Shown here one piece after another: positions 32,501 through 39,194 of a DNA stretch of 64,000 nucleotides. The stretch lies in contig DETD01000013.1 in NCBI GenBank assembly GCA_002362105.1, positions 15,202 to 79,201 of the forward strand. The letters run 5' to 3'. Every line of letters starts with the position of its first letter. Position 1 is the first letter of the stretch. The notes beneath the pieces were generated by a model that saw only the letters and a program-made list of their open reading frames with translations, was not told the DNA's origin and made no database searches. This DNA is from Bacteroidales bacterium UBA3297. GTDB taxonomy: Bacteria; Bacteroidota; Bacteroidia; Bacteroidales; Paludibacteraceae. A program made the translations under genes and the position numbers.

Positions 32501-33068
32501 CAAAGTTACCATATACAAACTTCTGATAGTTTGTATATCTACAACTATCAATACGGCCTACTTTTATACTATTGTCGAGGTCTTCGGCTCTCAGCCCTAT
32601 TCCAATAAACTTACATTTTACGAATTCTTCTATTGTACATTTGTGTATATGAAATTCTCCTATAACGTTACTTTCTTCGTTTTTAAAGAATTTCATACTT
32701 CTAATTTTAATTTTCTTGATATTTTCAAAATATAGGGAACCGTTTTTATAGATTGGATTATCGGTTTTCTTAAAATGAAAATTTAAAGTTTCAGAGCCTG
32801 AACCTAAAATTATCAATTCATCCAAATCTTTAAAGGTTTGTCCGTATTCCAAATCAATAGTCTTATCCCCGCTCGGTATCTCAAACTTTATCGTCCACGA
32901 CCCACCTTCCGCATTAACGGTGTTAATGGCATCCTGGAACGAGTCAGGTCCCGAACTATTAGTGTTTTTAACGATGTATTCCTGCATTTCTGCAGCATAA
33001 GCTGAAATAGAAACAAACAAGGCAATAAATAAAGCAGATAATCTACTTAAGTGTTTGAATGTAAACAT
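20517..33068 (-). CDS. Giant T9SS surface adhesin with SprB repeats (4183 residues)
   Basis: The start chosen is the ATG at 33068, where the signal peptide begins (MFTFKHLSRLSALFIALFVS); an in-frame GTG 24 bases earlier lacks support. Residues of about 30-860 are right-handed beta-helix-like, with many N-x-x-I/F-x-x-N/S rungs. The centre contains SprB-type repeats with the signature C[FY]G[VI]DN in at least five places (DQTCYGVDNGS, DQTCFGVDNGE twice, HQKCYGVDNGE, HQRCYGIDNAE), plus many modules ending in cysteine-bearing turns. The last 80 residues are a T9SS type A sorting domain (VDAFPNPVAKNGKCTLKV up to VKILVK). SprB in Flavobacterium is a mobile cell-surface adhesin. Here it heads a five-gene run with a clear promoter at 33201-33232. 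Confidence 0.85.
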   Translation of the reverse strand: MFTFKHLSRLSALFIALFVSISAYAAEMQEYIVKNTNSSGPDSFQDAINTVNAEGGSWTIKFEIPSGDKTIDLEYGQTFKDLDELIILGSGSETLNFHFKKTDNPIYKNGSLYFENIKKIKIRSMKFFKNEESNVIGEFHIHKCTIEEFVKCKFIGIGLRAEDLDNSIKVGRIDSCRYTNYQKFVYGNFEVASLKTDTFEGGQVGIDVYKNDGFLTKIHSVENCLFSATSTQFSEYGTISGCTFFNTVFFNCSIKSIEESDFDNSQIYGGVATLGDVEKCTFQNTEGSYWQGAIAVYSVDNINSCIFKNNTENDICVDQLGSVTNSKFSKDTYKRNDIYGGSIVVREKCGVISGNTFDYPYEYNHYTDVGDLEFVVTPLKVVSGALQNSKIYDNEFINGEYCIYNESSQQGFYDNNTFTHNRGGNQIEKAIYNAETIKKPELLSAILKDGKYVISGYAGSNAIVDIYYRVEKQTARRKLASVEADADGKFEAIVDAAYVEISFYVSATATYEGLYTSELSELYCGDLPLNIYVKENGEGNGSNWENAMGPADVRSALKKCQDGTTFHYAAGEYSNKEILEKSVNIIGGYPDKATTGAKSDARKNKTIIKGGFGIKHYVPSEIKFSKLYFENSDINMSDGLDQFPVKKIELDSCYMTSPSTKYLDVYAEEFYMRNSFVDRSLSTGDILSVTGLKRSEIEGCTFVGNGTLHAGGIDADILMKNSTVFSTTSKRCIGLSGNVLFENNTVINNSTDNSTKEILSSNYINAIGSIFYFKEDRTLVDAENSVFSNNIISSNPIKNNYSVSNKELSTLLDGTYDEETGVFTPNLTVKEGGFVPTISLLKDKLADDISIRFKRLDDVVKDANNVNRLTNTCPGAVELEKENLSLKSVFVDVYGSKCIGKEGYIEVSWTDKSYNTSSYQFKMVLTDENGKKIEGALQDQSAGSGTFQITGLKTGTYSFELYVKKAGVFVAAACDAVTIRYRNFNPAIDETPAEKNKFIMIKPKDAFQLTYITAGAGRENDNDPNEPACKLDDHKIRMTVKGGTAPYTFSIYNSNNKLIIRETPTVNLDADGYFSYTSRLLAPDYYVVYVSDASGCEYGDDVHANFTAKHHMTLASYERSCDSKNSSHIKIKTQGEPLDNLSLFVDKLSEVPDTFVNISPVGKRYVDLLGIYKSGMSTFEDGCVAFSPIVVEPLSQSFIDELYKIRIDKPYEKKDQTCYGVDNGSFTIYPKAEFENDIYGDFTYFCVLVDAVTKEKVQKKEGIILLDQPVTFEGVAPGKYSAYFSYQMGLCDVGQRTDFLKFAEIAAVKEPVITNMNDIPVIRCKDKTATQKFNVVNYDKNIYTWELTKDDEDITSKVDATVPTTEEGEFVFKGLTAGDYVFSLVDQCGNPFSKSFTVLESLKKTMKVVDNSGGVSCEGKSDAYFDINVTNWNTGDKCSITNAETGEELEVSKTTKGTYISFFTYYLPGGKYNVDVTDLCGTTYPTVVVDLDELGKESKFGVMLEAASDEPCNDDYHKILATVSGITSEPYTFTLYKEGEEEELDSKQNVDESSYTSGKLDNGNYKLVVENGLDCKAEATFTVKPVSMQSLANISIDNVDYEDQTCFGVDNGEITVRYSENSTLTPLKLVATSANGTQSVVTGSAEKAKLTITDLAPGTYDLVLDHNLEGCETSATSAAVQLGKVTIKGLSGQLSIDAASLVTTQPTCAYPSNGTVDVDIHNWVNGSSKVTVYRNGSPQWGTFYAELGEYTSNAPGVLYYVDEEHKAANIVHLRFPKASGTIMVQVEDECEYKATLDDIQLQKFEKPSITLVEEDSHLELDCNSSANGRLVFTVASESASLFSAAYKAENGDFITVKPDEAGKYVITDLSAGQYTFSINSTVEGCKDAATETIEITEPTHIEIHKLSPAPVVCVAEGTTAYASVGGGTPDYTYRWTDAEGNLLGTGDKVEHLSVGEDYKLLVTDSKLCKDSATFNVGAYQMDPLTDISVTKFGSKDQTCFGVDNGEIRVYYSGNTSETPLKLLVIGADGVAHVAVSASENGNIVVTDLAPGVYSVFLDHDNEWCEQETPAAIALGEKTISPVGELAIDKKSLVINVATCSKPMNGSAEIDVLNWVDGGKITVYRNGSPQWGTVQCEKKPYTSPAPGWFYYENAEKMAEHTAHLVIPRIDGGDFKVEVIDNCEDTVKFEFIHEKMVGPAFAYADDQVLDLKCSTDSYGKIAFHTTGGSIFSYYVNDEEMTTDGADKYVKENLPAGTYTVSSKSKLEGCKDGFKEEVVITAPPALVASPKAEPVYCDEVGATAKANVVGGTPGFTYSWTDAEGNEVGKKAEVSHLKADETYTLVVTDANMCQTSSTVSPKYAAPLTSISVNKVEEKHQKCYGVDNGEITVSFSGNTSGASLKFVAIGADGKPVKAVTTDLEDSSVDISGLAPGSYDVRLGYNVSGCETSDKAISVAKDLVVIKALDKPLFLKDKKRVEDNPCENIGKGRMHLEMVGWTPDVYKWTLKRAGQTDAELKPQSHCGDKLPNGVTAFDLMTLPEGENVFTMWDACGTIHSDTAIIGHRDLAPITIDTVNSKAISCEGRTDGGLTFVAWPWDVEDSAAVLKDGKIGIEDFKPEVKDGKAYFELKGQGAGVYTLVTTDLCGREESKENNFTAFSAQNGMLTVDVDFDAEAAKCDVEERIFKVTATGGTAPYIYTITKGGATVQTTEATEKKSFNSQLLTDGTYVVTVTDKTDCKAVYDNGLTIKPSHTMKAKNRDVICGDIKQSLVYASIDNGTTLGLNYIAIDESGKEYLPLQDGLAQYGICTFELPTNVTLKGLIAKVDEQCSVYADLESMPLDESALAEAKVTIDTLIHQRCYGIDNAELRVNYSGPKTTYDMKLRLKNVDNPDVIVDTENKHGEELQFKFKDLAPGNYELYLVQAVGKCDAGLEPRKIQDISIKAIPHPFELLWDTVIQSTCYSKMNGNPAIKVHGWSEGNCTWMLTKFDKKEGYYKLEATNTDAYPVSGDSAYWSSDHLDAGLYKITWMTCNASVSKEFEIEPLKEPSLKVLASSNTDLKCGYDKAYVDFHYEGGVPMNKRILIKYIPVGSSDEDWDFTTEELKAENTYRLYGFTPGSGNMGHKKVEGTDYVLTDEDNGLPDGKYHIFYEDATKKCQGDDVHATVEVQRPYVNLNLAKQDVLCFSENYGVINLVPTRSSKDVTIKYQFMDEFKQSKVERTEGQNFGEVIFKNPVEQKTVFQNRKNFLSYVFYDVESVSLEAKSMPQDELYKLMQDSIKKRGTNMRNPLSKFYKDGGYEYAVSDWIGFNMLPADMYYVTVNDIYGCQYKDSIEVKGPEDALRVTEAKYPMGADPECNAEDRRIKFTCTGGYYPYYYNVVNLDEEVKDDYDVSGSGMASIDYVADSKTEKYIQNGKQHIDYTSKMLKPGHYEVSVMDTMGCIAKWKHVIDVKAKHVLNAVPHVDVCDPASDNKLEILYPSNDAKSYTLYIGHRTHCVYYPYCSVDDKNGGLQVNEGKSVHVHKCDESLYKDCDHFENCLEKRNAAASTINYKDKVGNSWISKTGFGLSGIPSGTIGVLVTMEDGCTAFDEYVYKSSGLPTSLAEAGTDPVKCNGDNTGALTFSLFGGNDRYTSIKLDGEDLAKTHPQLQMITTTAIPIKDEFGGESYDYITDKKNISVNKLLSDKSLFEDLRKYYDGEALYKEAVATLGKNAPFTEISKKISELKHEYSLVNYAFRVDNLLGTVNWEDEQKNKKHILTVTDEQECVTSIEFDVYQPTKLKLEAGASVICPDGSGRIFAKSTTGGVPPYEYRMNEATASDFAAVFIPSTGKKPKTYEGVELQTPDAYEEYYVNEYHTGDHIPAGRGADHYMWVKDANECEMKSVEPTTLSEIWAWDKVVQEQFISTWHNYGDVLVVVDPTDYSMVHEEAIYDSMKVIIVMDAEGEGKFEGIMQPKELYTYGVKECSYDGGGNCGVKKTPFGTYTTSWGIPPLALEKYNEYLTDESKQLEPIHTYFDQLVSEDAQRRMTFVKFQTPAGKEVNLKDLIGNKTDYHLNFMVRVVAYVGGCDIVTEHNPLVLNLKGDEPFPDAHYKDIITVDAFPNPVAKNGKCTLKVTLSNEDNDFEYSVFSLDGRKLQNKKISSYSKHDTIAKDDGNTDYIYEFEISGLTETSIVKVTTETNTAAVKILVK
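24480..29425 (-). repeat. SprB-repeat DNA modules inside the giant adhesin gene
   Basis: Segments centred near 24495, 25925, 27070, 28245 and 29405 share the antisense of C-[FY]-G-[VI]-D-N, with flanking sequence conserved at the DNA level ('ccattatctacaccgaaaca' and close variants). Three of them (25.9, 27.1 and 28.2 kb) are spaced about 1.15 kb apart and also share the 'NGSPQWGT' and 'APG' flanking segments, which indicates tandem duplication of a module of nearly 390 residues. Confidence 0.65.
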
Positions 33069-33200
33069 AAATAACGGATGTGGGTTTTCCACAAATTATT
33101 ATCAAGTTAAACTTAAAAGATTTTGCAAAACTAGTAAACCAATCTTCTCTTATATGTTAAAGTAAGGCTATCTATTTTTACAAAACACATAACTACAACA

Positions 33201-33232
33201 CAAAGTTATAATAAAAAAAATCGTTATACAAA
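33201..33232 (-). promoter_or_regulatory. Promoter of the giant-adhesin gene run
   Basis: On the minus strand, TTTG (33229-33232), 20 bases and TAACTTTG (33201-33208) are a near-ideal Bacteroidota promoter. It leaves a leader of about 125 bases before the ATG at 33068. The rest of 33069-33421 is AT-rich with no gene visible. Confidence 0.6.
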
Positions 33233-33421
33233 TGCTAATTATTAACAATTTGCACTTTTTTAGTATGTTACTACTCAACCTCTGTGCGTCTTTTATTTAA
33301 TTGGGAACCATTTTCCAAAAACAGTTTTCCCCCCCTTCCTCAATCTAAAAGTCTGGTTTCCGTTTGTCTTCTTTCCCCATTTTTCTATACATTTGCCCAC
33401 TTCCATTAACAAATTCGAGCT

Positions 33422-35623
33422 ATGTTGTTCCTTAAATACTTGTTTACTTTCAGTCTGTTGCTGGGGACGTTCAACGTTTCTGCCTCTCTGCTGATGCGCA
33501 CCAGTTTCGAGAATGTGCCCGAGGGTACGCCGTTCACTAGAGACTTGTGGACAGACGATGGTTTCCTGCCGGCGTCGTGGGACGAGGGGTTGGCCAGTCG
33601 TACCCGCACTTCTGCCGAACACGCGGCGGCCGGATTGCAGTCGCTAAGGGTGATGTACCCCAAAAATGAGTTCGGTACTGCCCACACGGGTTGTCAGGTG
33701 CCGCTCCTTTTCGAATCGCGCAACGAGGCCTATATGAGTTACTTCCTTATGTTTTCCGATAATTTCAGCTGGGGTACTTCTTCCTATGGGGGTAAACTGC
33801 CGGGTCTGTCGGGGGGCGACAACTGTTCGGGCGGGGCTATGTGCGACGGTACGAACGGCTGGTCGGCCCGCTTTATGTGGAGGGCGGGTGGAAAAATCAT
33901 GCTTTACCTCTACGATATGGTGAAGACTGATACCTATGGTGAGAACCACCAGCTTTATTTCCCCGACGGTTCGCCTGTGGTGGCTGTTCCCGGCAAATGG
34001 ATGCACATTGCCGAACGCGTGAAGGCGAATAGCACCCCCGACAGCAAAGATGGCGAAGTGCAGGTGTGGGTGAACGGTCAGGAGGTGCTCTTCCTAAAGG
34101 GACGCCAGTTCACGAACAATGGCGAACAGGTCGACAAACTCTATATTTCTACGTTCCACGGTGGCGACGATGAAACCTGGTGCCCTACCGATACTTGTTT
34201 TACTTTCTTCGACGACCTCTGCATCGGTACCGAGTACGATGATGTCCGCTTTCCCGATTGCCGCAAGCCCGACCTCGGTAGCGACTGCACACTGTGTAAT
34301 GCTTCGGGCTCCGTTTCGCTGTCTGCCGCTAATTTGTCAGACAACTACCATCTGAGCTGGTTCCGCAATGGTGAAATGGTTGGCGGGGGTGCTACGCTGG
34401 TGGCTGATGTGCCGGGTTGCTACATGGTGGTGGCCGATAGCGGCCGTTGCTCGCTGACCGACACTGTTTATGTGAGCAACAGTTTGGAACCGCATCTGGG
34501 AACTGGCAGACACCTTTGCGAAACATCGTTCCTTTTGCTCGACTGTGGCCTCAGGGCCGACGACGGTCTTGCTTTCTCTTGGCAGAGGGATGGCGCAAGG
34601 CTGGTTGGTGAAGATGTGCCCGCTCTCTTAACCAAAGAGGCTGGCAAGTATACAGTTACGGTCTCTTCCGATAAATGCGCTTCGGGGGTGGACAGTGTTG
34701 TGGTAACGTCGGGATTACTACAGGTGCCCGATGCCGATGTTACTGTGGGCGTACCGGTAGTGCTGCAGGTGGAACAGCCGGGCAACTACGTTTGGACCGA
34801 CCTGGCGGGAAACACGCTGGCTACTGGTTCTTCTTTTACCTTTACGCCGTCGGCTGGCGACGATTACCTCTTTATTAGCGATGCCGATGGTTTCGACGGC
34901 TTCGTTGGGAAAAGACGCCTGACCGAGAACGCCTGGACACGCAGTAATTTCAGTACCGAATACATGTACTTCACGGTGAAGCGCGATGTGGTTATCGACT
35001 CAATCTCCATTTATCCGGTCAAACCGCTCGATGCTACAATCAGCATTGTTGATGAGGCGACCCATGAGGTCGTTTTCAGTCAAACTTACAGCAATCTGGC
35101 CGGCGGATGCGAACAACGTTTGCCATTGGGCGTGTCGCTGGGGGCGGGCAGCTACCACATCGATGCCGACGGCACCACTGCCCCACTCTACCATTCGCAC
35201 ACCGATGCCGACATTCAGTTCCCTTACACCGTTGACGGACTTATTGAACTGACGGGTTGTAACTTAGATTGGATTAACAACAAGGGGTGGTACCTCTTTT
35301 TCTATAACTGGCACGTTAGCGCGGGTAACCACTGCGCGCCTACCCCTATTCGGTTGCGCCATGCTAAAACAGGTGTTGGAAATGTGGCTGCCGGGCCAAA
35401 TACGGTATGGGCTGCCCCTTCAGACGGTTTGTTGGTAGTGGACGGTTTGGAGGGTGCTTCCCTTCTCACGTTGTACGATGCACAGGGACGCAAGGTGGCG
35501 TCGAAAAAGACAAGTGCTTCAAGTGCGGCTTTTTATACCTCTTATTTTCCTAAAGGGGTCTATATGCTTGTAGTGCAGTCGGGGGCTGACACTGTTTACC
35601 GCCAAAAAGTTATAGTTAGGTAG
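33422..35623 (+). CDS. Secreted PL14-like polysaccharide lyase with T9SS tail
   Basis: A 733-residue protein with a signal peptide (MLFLKYLFTFSLLLGTFNVS). Residues of about 25-285 resemble polysaccharide lyase family 14 (alginate/glucuronan-lyase type): 'GGKLPGLSGG' at 123-132, 'SARFMWRAGGKIMLYLYD' near 148-165, and a laminarinase-like strand 'GEVQVWVNGQEVL'. Two Ig-like modules follow (about 290-450), then an unassigned beta domain, then a T9SS type A sorting domain with 'LLTLYDAQGRKV' and a final 'VYRQKVIVR'. It should act on an external uronic-acid polymer at the cell surface. Substrate is not predictable from sequence alone. The gene is divergent from the adhesin run and has no susC/susD partners here. 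Confidence 0.65.
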   Translation: MLFLKYLFTFSLLLGTFNVSASLLMRTSFENVPEGTPFTRDLWTDDGFLPASWDEGLASRTRTSAEHAAAGLQSLRVMYPKNEFGTAHTGCQVPLLFESRNEAYMSYFLMFSDNFSWGTSSYGGKLPGLSGGDNCSGGAMCDGTNGWSARFMWRAGGKIMLYLYDMVKTDTYGENHQLYFPDGSPVVAVPGKWMHIAERVKANSTPDSKDGEVQVWVNGQEVLFLKGRQFTNNGEQVDKLYISTFHGGDDETWCPTDTCFTFFDDLCIGTEYDDVRFPDCRKPDLGSDCTLCNASGSVSLSAANLSDNYHLSWFRNGEMVGGGATLVADVPGCYMVVADSGRCSLTDTVYVSNSLEPHLGTGRHLCETSFLLLDCGLRADDGLAFSWQRDGARLVGEDVPALLTKEAGKYTVTVSSDKCASGVDSVVVTSGLLQVPDADVTVGVPVVLQVEQPGNYVWTDLAGNTLATGSSFTFTPSAGDDYLFISDADGFDGFVGKRRLTENAWTRSNFSTEYMYFTVKRDVVIDSISIYPVKPLDATISIVDEATHEVVFSQTYSNLAGGCEQRLPLGVSLGAGSYHIDADGTTAPLYHSHTDADIQFPYTVDGLIELTGCNLDWINNKGWYLFFYNWHVSAGNHCAPTPIRLRHAKTGVGNVAAGPNTVWAAPSDGLLVVDGLEGASLLTLYDAQGRKVASKKTSASSAAFYTSYFPKGVYMLVVQSGADTVYRQKVIVR

Positions 35624-35698
35624 AGCCAGTTTCACCTATATAGAACAGCCGTGCCCTAAAGCAGCCGTTTCTTGCGGTGTGGCTTGTTGTTTTCGTGC

Positions 35699-36772
35699 CT
35701 ATTTCTCAATCAGGAACAGGTATTCCTTATATTTGTCTTGGTTGGTAATCCATTCGTTCGTCCAGCACATATTTGCCATCACGTTCTTTTTATAGTCCAC
35801 CTCAATGGCTTTCAGCAGTTTGCCGTTGCTGTTCAGAATATCGTTCAGTTCGCTTTTGGTTGCGCGTCCGCCGCTACCGTACGACAGTAGCAGGTAGTGG
35901 GCGTTGGTCTCTTTCACAAGCCGTTCAATGGCCTCCATTGCCATAAATCTTCCCGACTCGCTTTTGTGGTATTCCTCAAATACGGAGGCCGACACCGTGT
36001 CGCGGCTGTCTTCGCGGCGGTTGGCCTTGCCGAACAGGGTTGGCCGGTCGTTCAGTATGACGGTTTTCCAAATGTGGTAGTACGAGGCGTAACGGACACG
36101 GCTGGGGGGCATCTTCTCGTTGTTTGAGCCGTAGGGCGGGTCAAGGTAGGCCAAGTCGTGGTAGTCCTTTATGGCGTCGAATACGTCCCCCCTTAGGACT
36201 CGGTTTTGTGTGGTGATATTGAATTTCTGCGGAACACGCAGTTTCATGGTGGCATAAGAGCGGGGCGACCAGCCTTTCAGGTAGGCGCAGTAGTGCCCCA
36301 GGGTGTTGTCTACCGAGTCGAGCGCATAGATAAGGCTCGTCAGCAGCACACATTTGTCAGGAAAGTCCAGACCGTAGCTGTCAATCTTTTCGCGGATGGC
36401 GTCCAGCTTCATAGTATTGTGCAGTTGGAAGGGACGTTTGCCGCCTTCGCCCTCTCCGCCATAATGTTCCGAGAACCAGCCCTTGTAGCCGGGCAGCGCG
36501 TTCAACTCGTCAATCAGTTCCTTATAGAAAGTGGCAGGGCGGTTGGCCACAAGAAAGCAGTTCGCAAACACCTCTGTCCATTCCGACACGTCGTTTGCCG
36601 TAGTGTCGTAACCCATTTGGGCGAATGCCTGGGCGACGCGCGTGGTGCCGCTAAAGGCATCGAGCACCGATTGGACCGGTAGTGTCGATACGGCGTCGAG
36701 TATATAGGGAAGCATCTTTTTCTTGCTACCCGTGTATTTGATGCCTTCCGTTATTGGTGTCATTCCCTTCAT
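35699..36772 (-). CDS. D12-class DNA N6-adenine methyltransferase
   Basis: A 357-residue protein. The N-terminal 'KYTGSKKKMLPYIL' and 'VLDAFSGTTRVAQAF' form the S-adenosylmethionine site (the FxG-type motif of Dam-like enzymes). 'DLAYLDPPYGSNN' near residue 205 holds the catalytic DPPY motif. The order SAM site, recognition domain, DPPY is that of the D12 (alpha) class. No endonuclease or specificity subunit lies next to it, so it is probably an orphan or phage-derived methylase. The recognition sequence cannot be read from the protein. Confidence 0.85.
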   Translation of the reverse strand: MKGMTPITEGIKYTGSKKKMLPYILDAVSTLPVQSVLDAFSGTTRVAQAFAQMGYDTTANDVSEWTEVFANCFLVANRPATFYKELIDELNALPGYKGWFSEHYGGEGEGGKRPFQLHNTMKLDAIREKIDSYGLDFPDKCVLLTSLIYALDSVDNTLGHYCAYLKGWSPRSYATMKLRVPQKFNITTQNRVLRGDVFDAIKDYHDLAYLDPPYGSNNEKMPPSRVRYASYYHIWKTVILNDRPTLFGKANRREDSRDTVSASVFEEYHKSESGRFMAMEAIERLVKETNAHYLLLSYGSGGRATKSELNDILNSNGKLLKAIEVDYKKNVMANMCWTNEWITNQDKYKEYLFLIEK

Positions 36773-36899
36773 AGGGACAAATTTAGCGCATTTTTTGCAA
36801 TAATGCGGCCCAATAACAGGCGGTCGCCGTTAAAATAGTTGTTATGTCCCTAGTTTTAAGGTCGCACTTTACGCTCGCTCTGGTATGAACGGCAGAAGC

Positions 36900-37796
36900 T
36901 TAGACTTTTTTCCTCAGGTTGCGTGGCGAGGTGCCCATGTGGGTGCGCACAAAGCGCCCAAATAGCGAAACGGTGTCGAAACCGGTCAGAAGGGCAATTT
37001 CTTTGATGGAGACATTAGGGTTGTCGAGTAGGAAGCGGATGTCGTGAATCACACGGTCTTGTATCCACGCAATGGCACTTTTCCCGCTCTCTTGCCGGCA
37101 GACGTTGGCCAGGTATTTGGGAGTTACACACAGCTGGTTGGCGTAATACTCTACCGGGTGGTATTTGACAGGGGTGTTGTTCAGCAGGTCGAGGTAGTTT
37201 TTAAAGATAGTGCTGCTCTGCTTGGTGCGCTCGTTCATACGGCGTTTAAGCAGTTCGGAAGCGTTCAAAACCATTCGTCCGCACAACTCCAAAACCAATG
37301 CATAGACAATCGATTGCAGAATACAGCTGTCGTACGAGTTCACCTGCTCGCTCTTGATTTTTGCCCTCATCAGGTCGTAGTACTTAATCCAAAGGTCCTC
37401 GCTTTCCTCGTTAAGGGTCAGCAGGTTCACTTTGTCGACGTAAAGGCACTTGTTCCACAGGCTGATGTTATTTTTCAGTGCGCTGTGTATAATGTTGGAA
37501 CTGAGTGAAATGGCATGGCAAAAGCAGTCTTCGCTCAGCACATAGTTGTTCAAGTCGGCCTTCGGCGGACATATTAAAATCTGGCGTTCAATCAGGGAGT
37601 AGGGCTCATCGTTCACGTTTAGGCTGATTGTACCCATTGCGCAGTATAGAACCACATTTGTATCAGCTACAATGGTGTTCAGTGGAATTTCGGCTGCGGC
37701 CATCTTCCGAATATCGTTAAAGATAAGAATTTCATCGTCAAAATAGGTACAAATTGCTTTCGCATTTTCCAATAGTTGTGCTTCTCTCTTTTCCAT
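36900..37796 (-). CDS. AraC-family transcriptional regulator
   Basis: A 298-residue protein starting at the ATG at 37796 (MEKREAQLLE). A longer frame upstream adds 14 hydrophobic residues that do not belong. The N-terminal two-thirds is a cupin-like sensing domain. The last 100 residues are the double helix-turn-helix of AraC regulators: 'EYYANQLCVTPKYLANVCRQ' (first helix pair), 'SIKEIALLTGFDTVSLFGRF' (second), then 'GTSPRNLRK'. No adjacent target gene stands out, and its ligand is unknown. Confidence 0.85.
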   Translation of the reverse strand: MEKREAQLLENAKAICTYFDDEILIFNDIRKMAAAEIPLNTIVADTNVVLYCAMGTISLNVNDEPYSLIERQILICPPKADLNNYVLSEDCFCHAISLSSNIIHSALKNNISLWNKCLYVDKVNLLTLNEESEDLWIKYYDLMRAKIKSEQVNSYDSCILQSIVYALVLELCGRMVLNASELLKRRMNERTKQSSTIFKNYLDLLNNTPVKYHPVEYYANQLCVTPKYLANVCRQESGKSAIAWIQDRVIHDIRFLLDNPNVSIKEIALLTGFDTVSLFGRFVRTHMGTSPRNLRKKV

Positions 37797-37981
37797 TAAT
37801 AGGTTTTTTCTCAAAAATAATATGAATTTTAACAACAACAGATATATTTGCTTGAAAAAAAAGCGATTCTTAAAATTTCAAAACTAACATTTCTATTGTG
37901 TGCTGTTACCAGTTCAGCCGGTTCTACAATTACAGAATCGTTGTGTTGCGATTGTTACAACCGATTGAATAGTAATAATAT

Positions 37982-38008
37982 AAAAGGAATCCTATCCAGA
38001 TTCCTTTT
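37982..38008 (-). terminator. Terminator after tRNA-Ala
   Basis: The stem aaaaggaatc / gattcctttt with a short loop, flanked by AT runs, lies 9 bases downstream of the tRNA on the minus strand. Confidence 0.7.
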
Positions 38009-38016
38009 ATATTAAG

Positions 38017-38092
<76 letters not shown>

Positions 38093-38254
38093 TTTTTCAG
38101 CTAAATTAGTAATTTCATTATTTTCAGACAACTATATTGTGAAATTTTTTAATCTGCTATTCTTTTTTATTAGTTGATTCGGGGCCGATAATAGCGATTA
38201 ATTTCGTCGCATCGTGACGAAAGAATTTCGTTCCTGTAGTCTGGCCGTTTATAG

Positions 38255-39007
38255 CTAGCAAACTGCCTTTTCCATAACAAGCAGGGTCATAAAGCCGAGC
38301 AAGAGGGCATAGGTGGCCTGCTTCTGGTAGCCGTGGGCATGGGTTTCAGGTATCATTTCGTCAGATGTGACGTAAAGCATGGCTCCACCGGCAAATCCAA
38401 GCATTACGGGCAGCATGGTGTCTGATGCCGACCCTAAACCATAGCCAATCCAAACCCCAGTAATTTCCAGTAGGCCTATCGCAAACGAAATACACACTGT
38501 TCTTAGTTTCGAGACGCCGGCCAGCAATAAGGGGGCAATTATAACCATTGCCTCGGGTACATTTTGCAGGGCTATGCCTACCGATACCGACCAGTCTGTG
38601 GGAGACCCGCAGCTGTTGCTCATGCTAACGCCTGCCGCCATGCCTTCAGGCAGTTTGTGCAAGGCAATGGCCATCACAAACAGCAGCACATGGTTCAGGG
38701 TCTTGTTGTTGAGGTGCTCTTCCTGTTCGAGGCCCGTAATATGGTGGAGGTGCGGAGTTATCAGGTCAAGCACGTTAAGGAAAGCCGCTCCTGCCATAAC
38801 GCCAAGAACCACCAACCACCACGCGGCGGTGGCGTTGAAGGCCGGTACAATCAGCCCGAGTATCGATGCGGCTAGCATTATTCCCGCACAATAGCCTAAT
38901 ACCGTATCGTTCCACTTGTGTGGTAACTCTTTTATGAAAAATCCGAGTATAGCGCCTACCAAGATTGTTACACACAGGCCTAATGCGCTAATCCAAACTG
39001 GTGTCAT
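38255..39007 (-). CDS. ZIP-family divalent metal transporter
   Basis: A 250-residue protein from the ATG at 39007 (MTPVWISALGLC); a TTG three codons earlier is less likely. About eight membrane segments are visible. The metal-site helices carry 'HKLPEGMAAG' and 'NVPEAMVI', the paired HxxPEG/NxPE motifs of ZIP/ZupT transporters. A loop with 'HLHHITGLEQEEH' could bind metal. It imports zinc, iron or a related ion across the inner membrane. It is a single gene between the tRNA and the sulfur region. A link to metal supply for the NifDK-like enzyme is only a guess. Confidence 0.82.
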   Translation of the reverse strand: MTPVWISALGLCVTILVGAILGFFIKELPHKWNDTVLGYCAGIMLAASILGLIVPAFNATAAWWLVVLGVMAGAAFLNVLDLITPHLHHITGLEQEEHLNNKTLNHVLLFVMAIALHKLPEGMAAGVSMSNSCGSPTDWSVSVGIALQNVPEAMVIIAPLLLAGVSKLRTVCISFAIGLLEITGVWIGYGLGSASDTMLPVMLGFAGGAMLYVTSDEMIPETHAHGYQKQATYALLLGFMTLLVMEKAVC

Positions 39008-39151
39008 TTCGTTCAATTTTGTTATTTGATTCTCTTTTTCTAGGTAAATATACTCAATTCATAGTTTACGTCGTTTCTTCAAATAGCCGAAAATCGCTTA
39101 TAATTGTCTTTTTTTAAAGGTACGCTGTTTCCCATTTTCATAGTGATAAAT

Positions 39152-39187
39152 GAAAAAAGGCACAGACGTTAGGGTGCGTCTATGCCT
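39152..39187 (-). terminator. Terminator after the ThiS-ThiF pair
   Basis: The stem aggcacagacg / cgtctatgcct has one mismatch and is followed on the minus strand by TTTTTT. It lies 8 bases after the stop at 39195. Confidence 0.75.
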
Positions 39188-39194
39188 TATGTTA

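Noticed and set aside
35672..36682. Plus-strand frames opposite the DNA methylase
   Set aside because: They are antisense to a protein with clear DPPY and SAM motifs.
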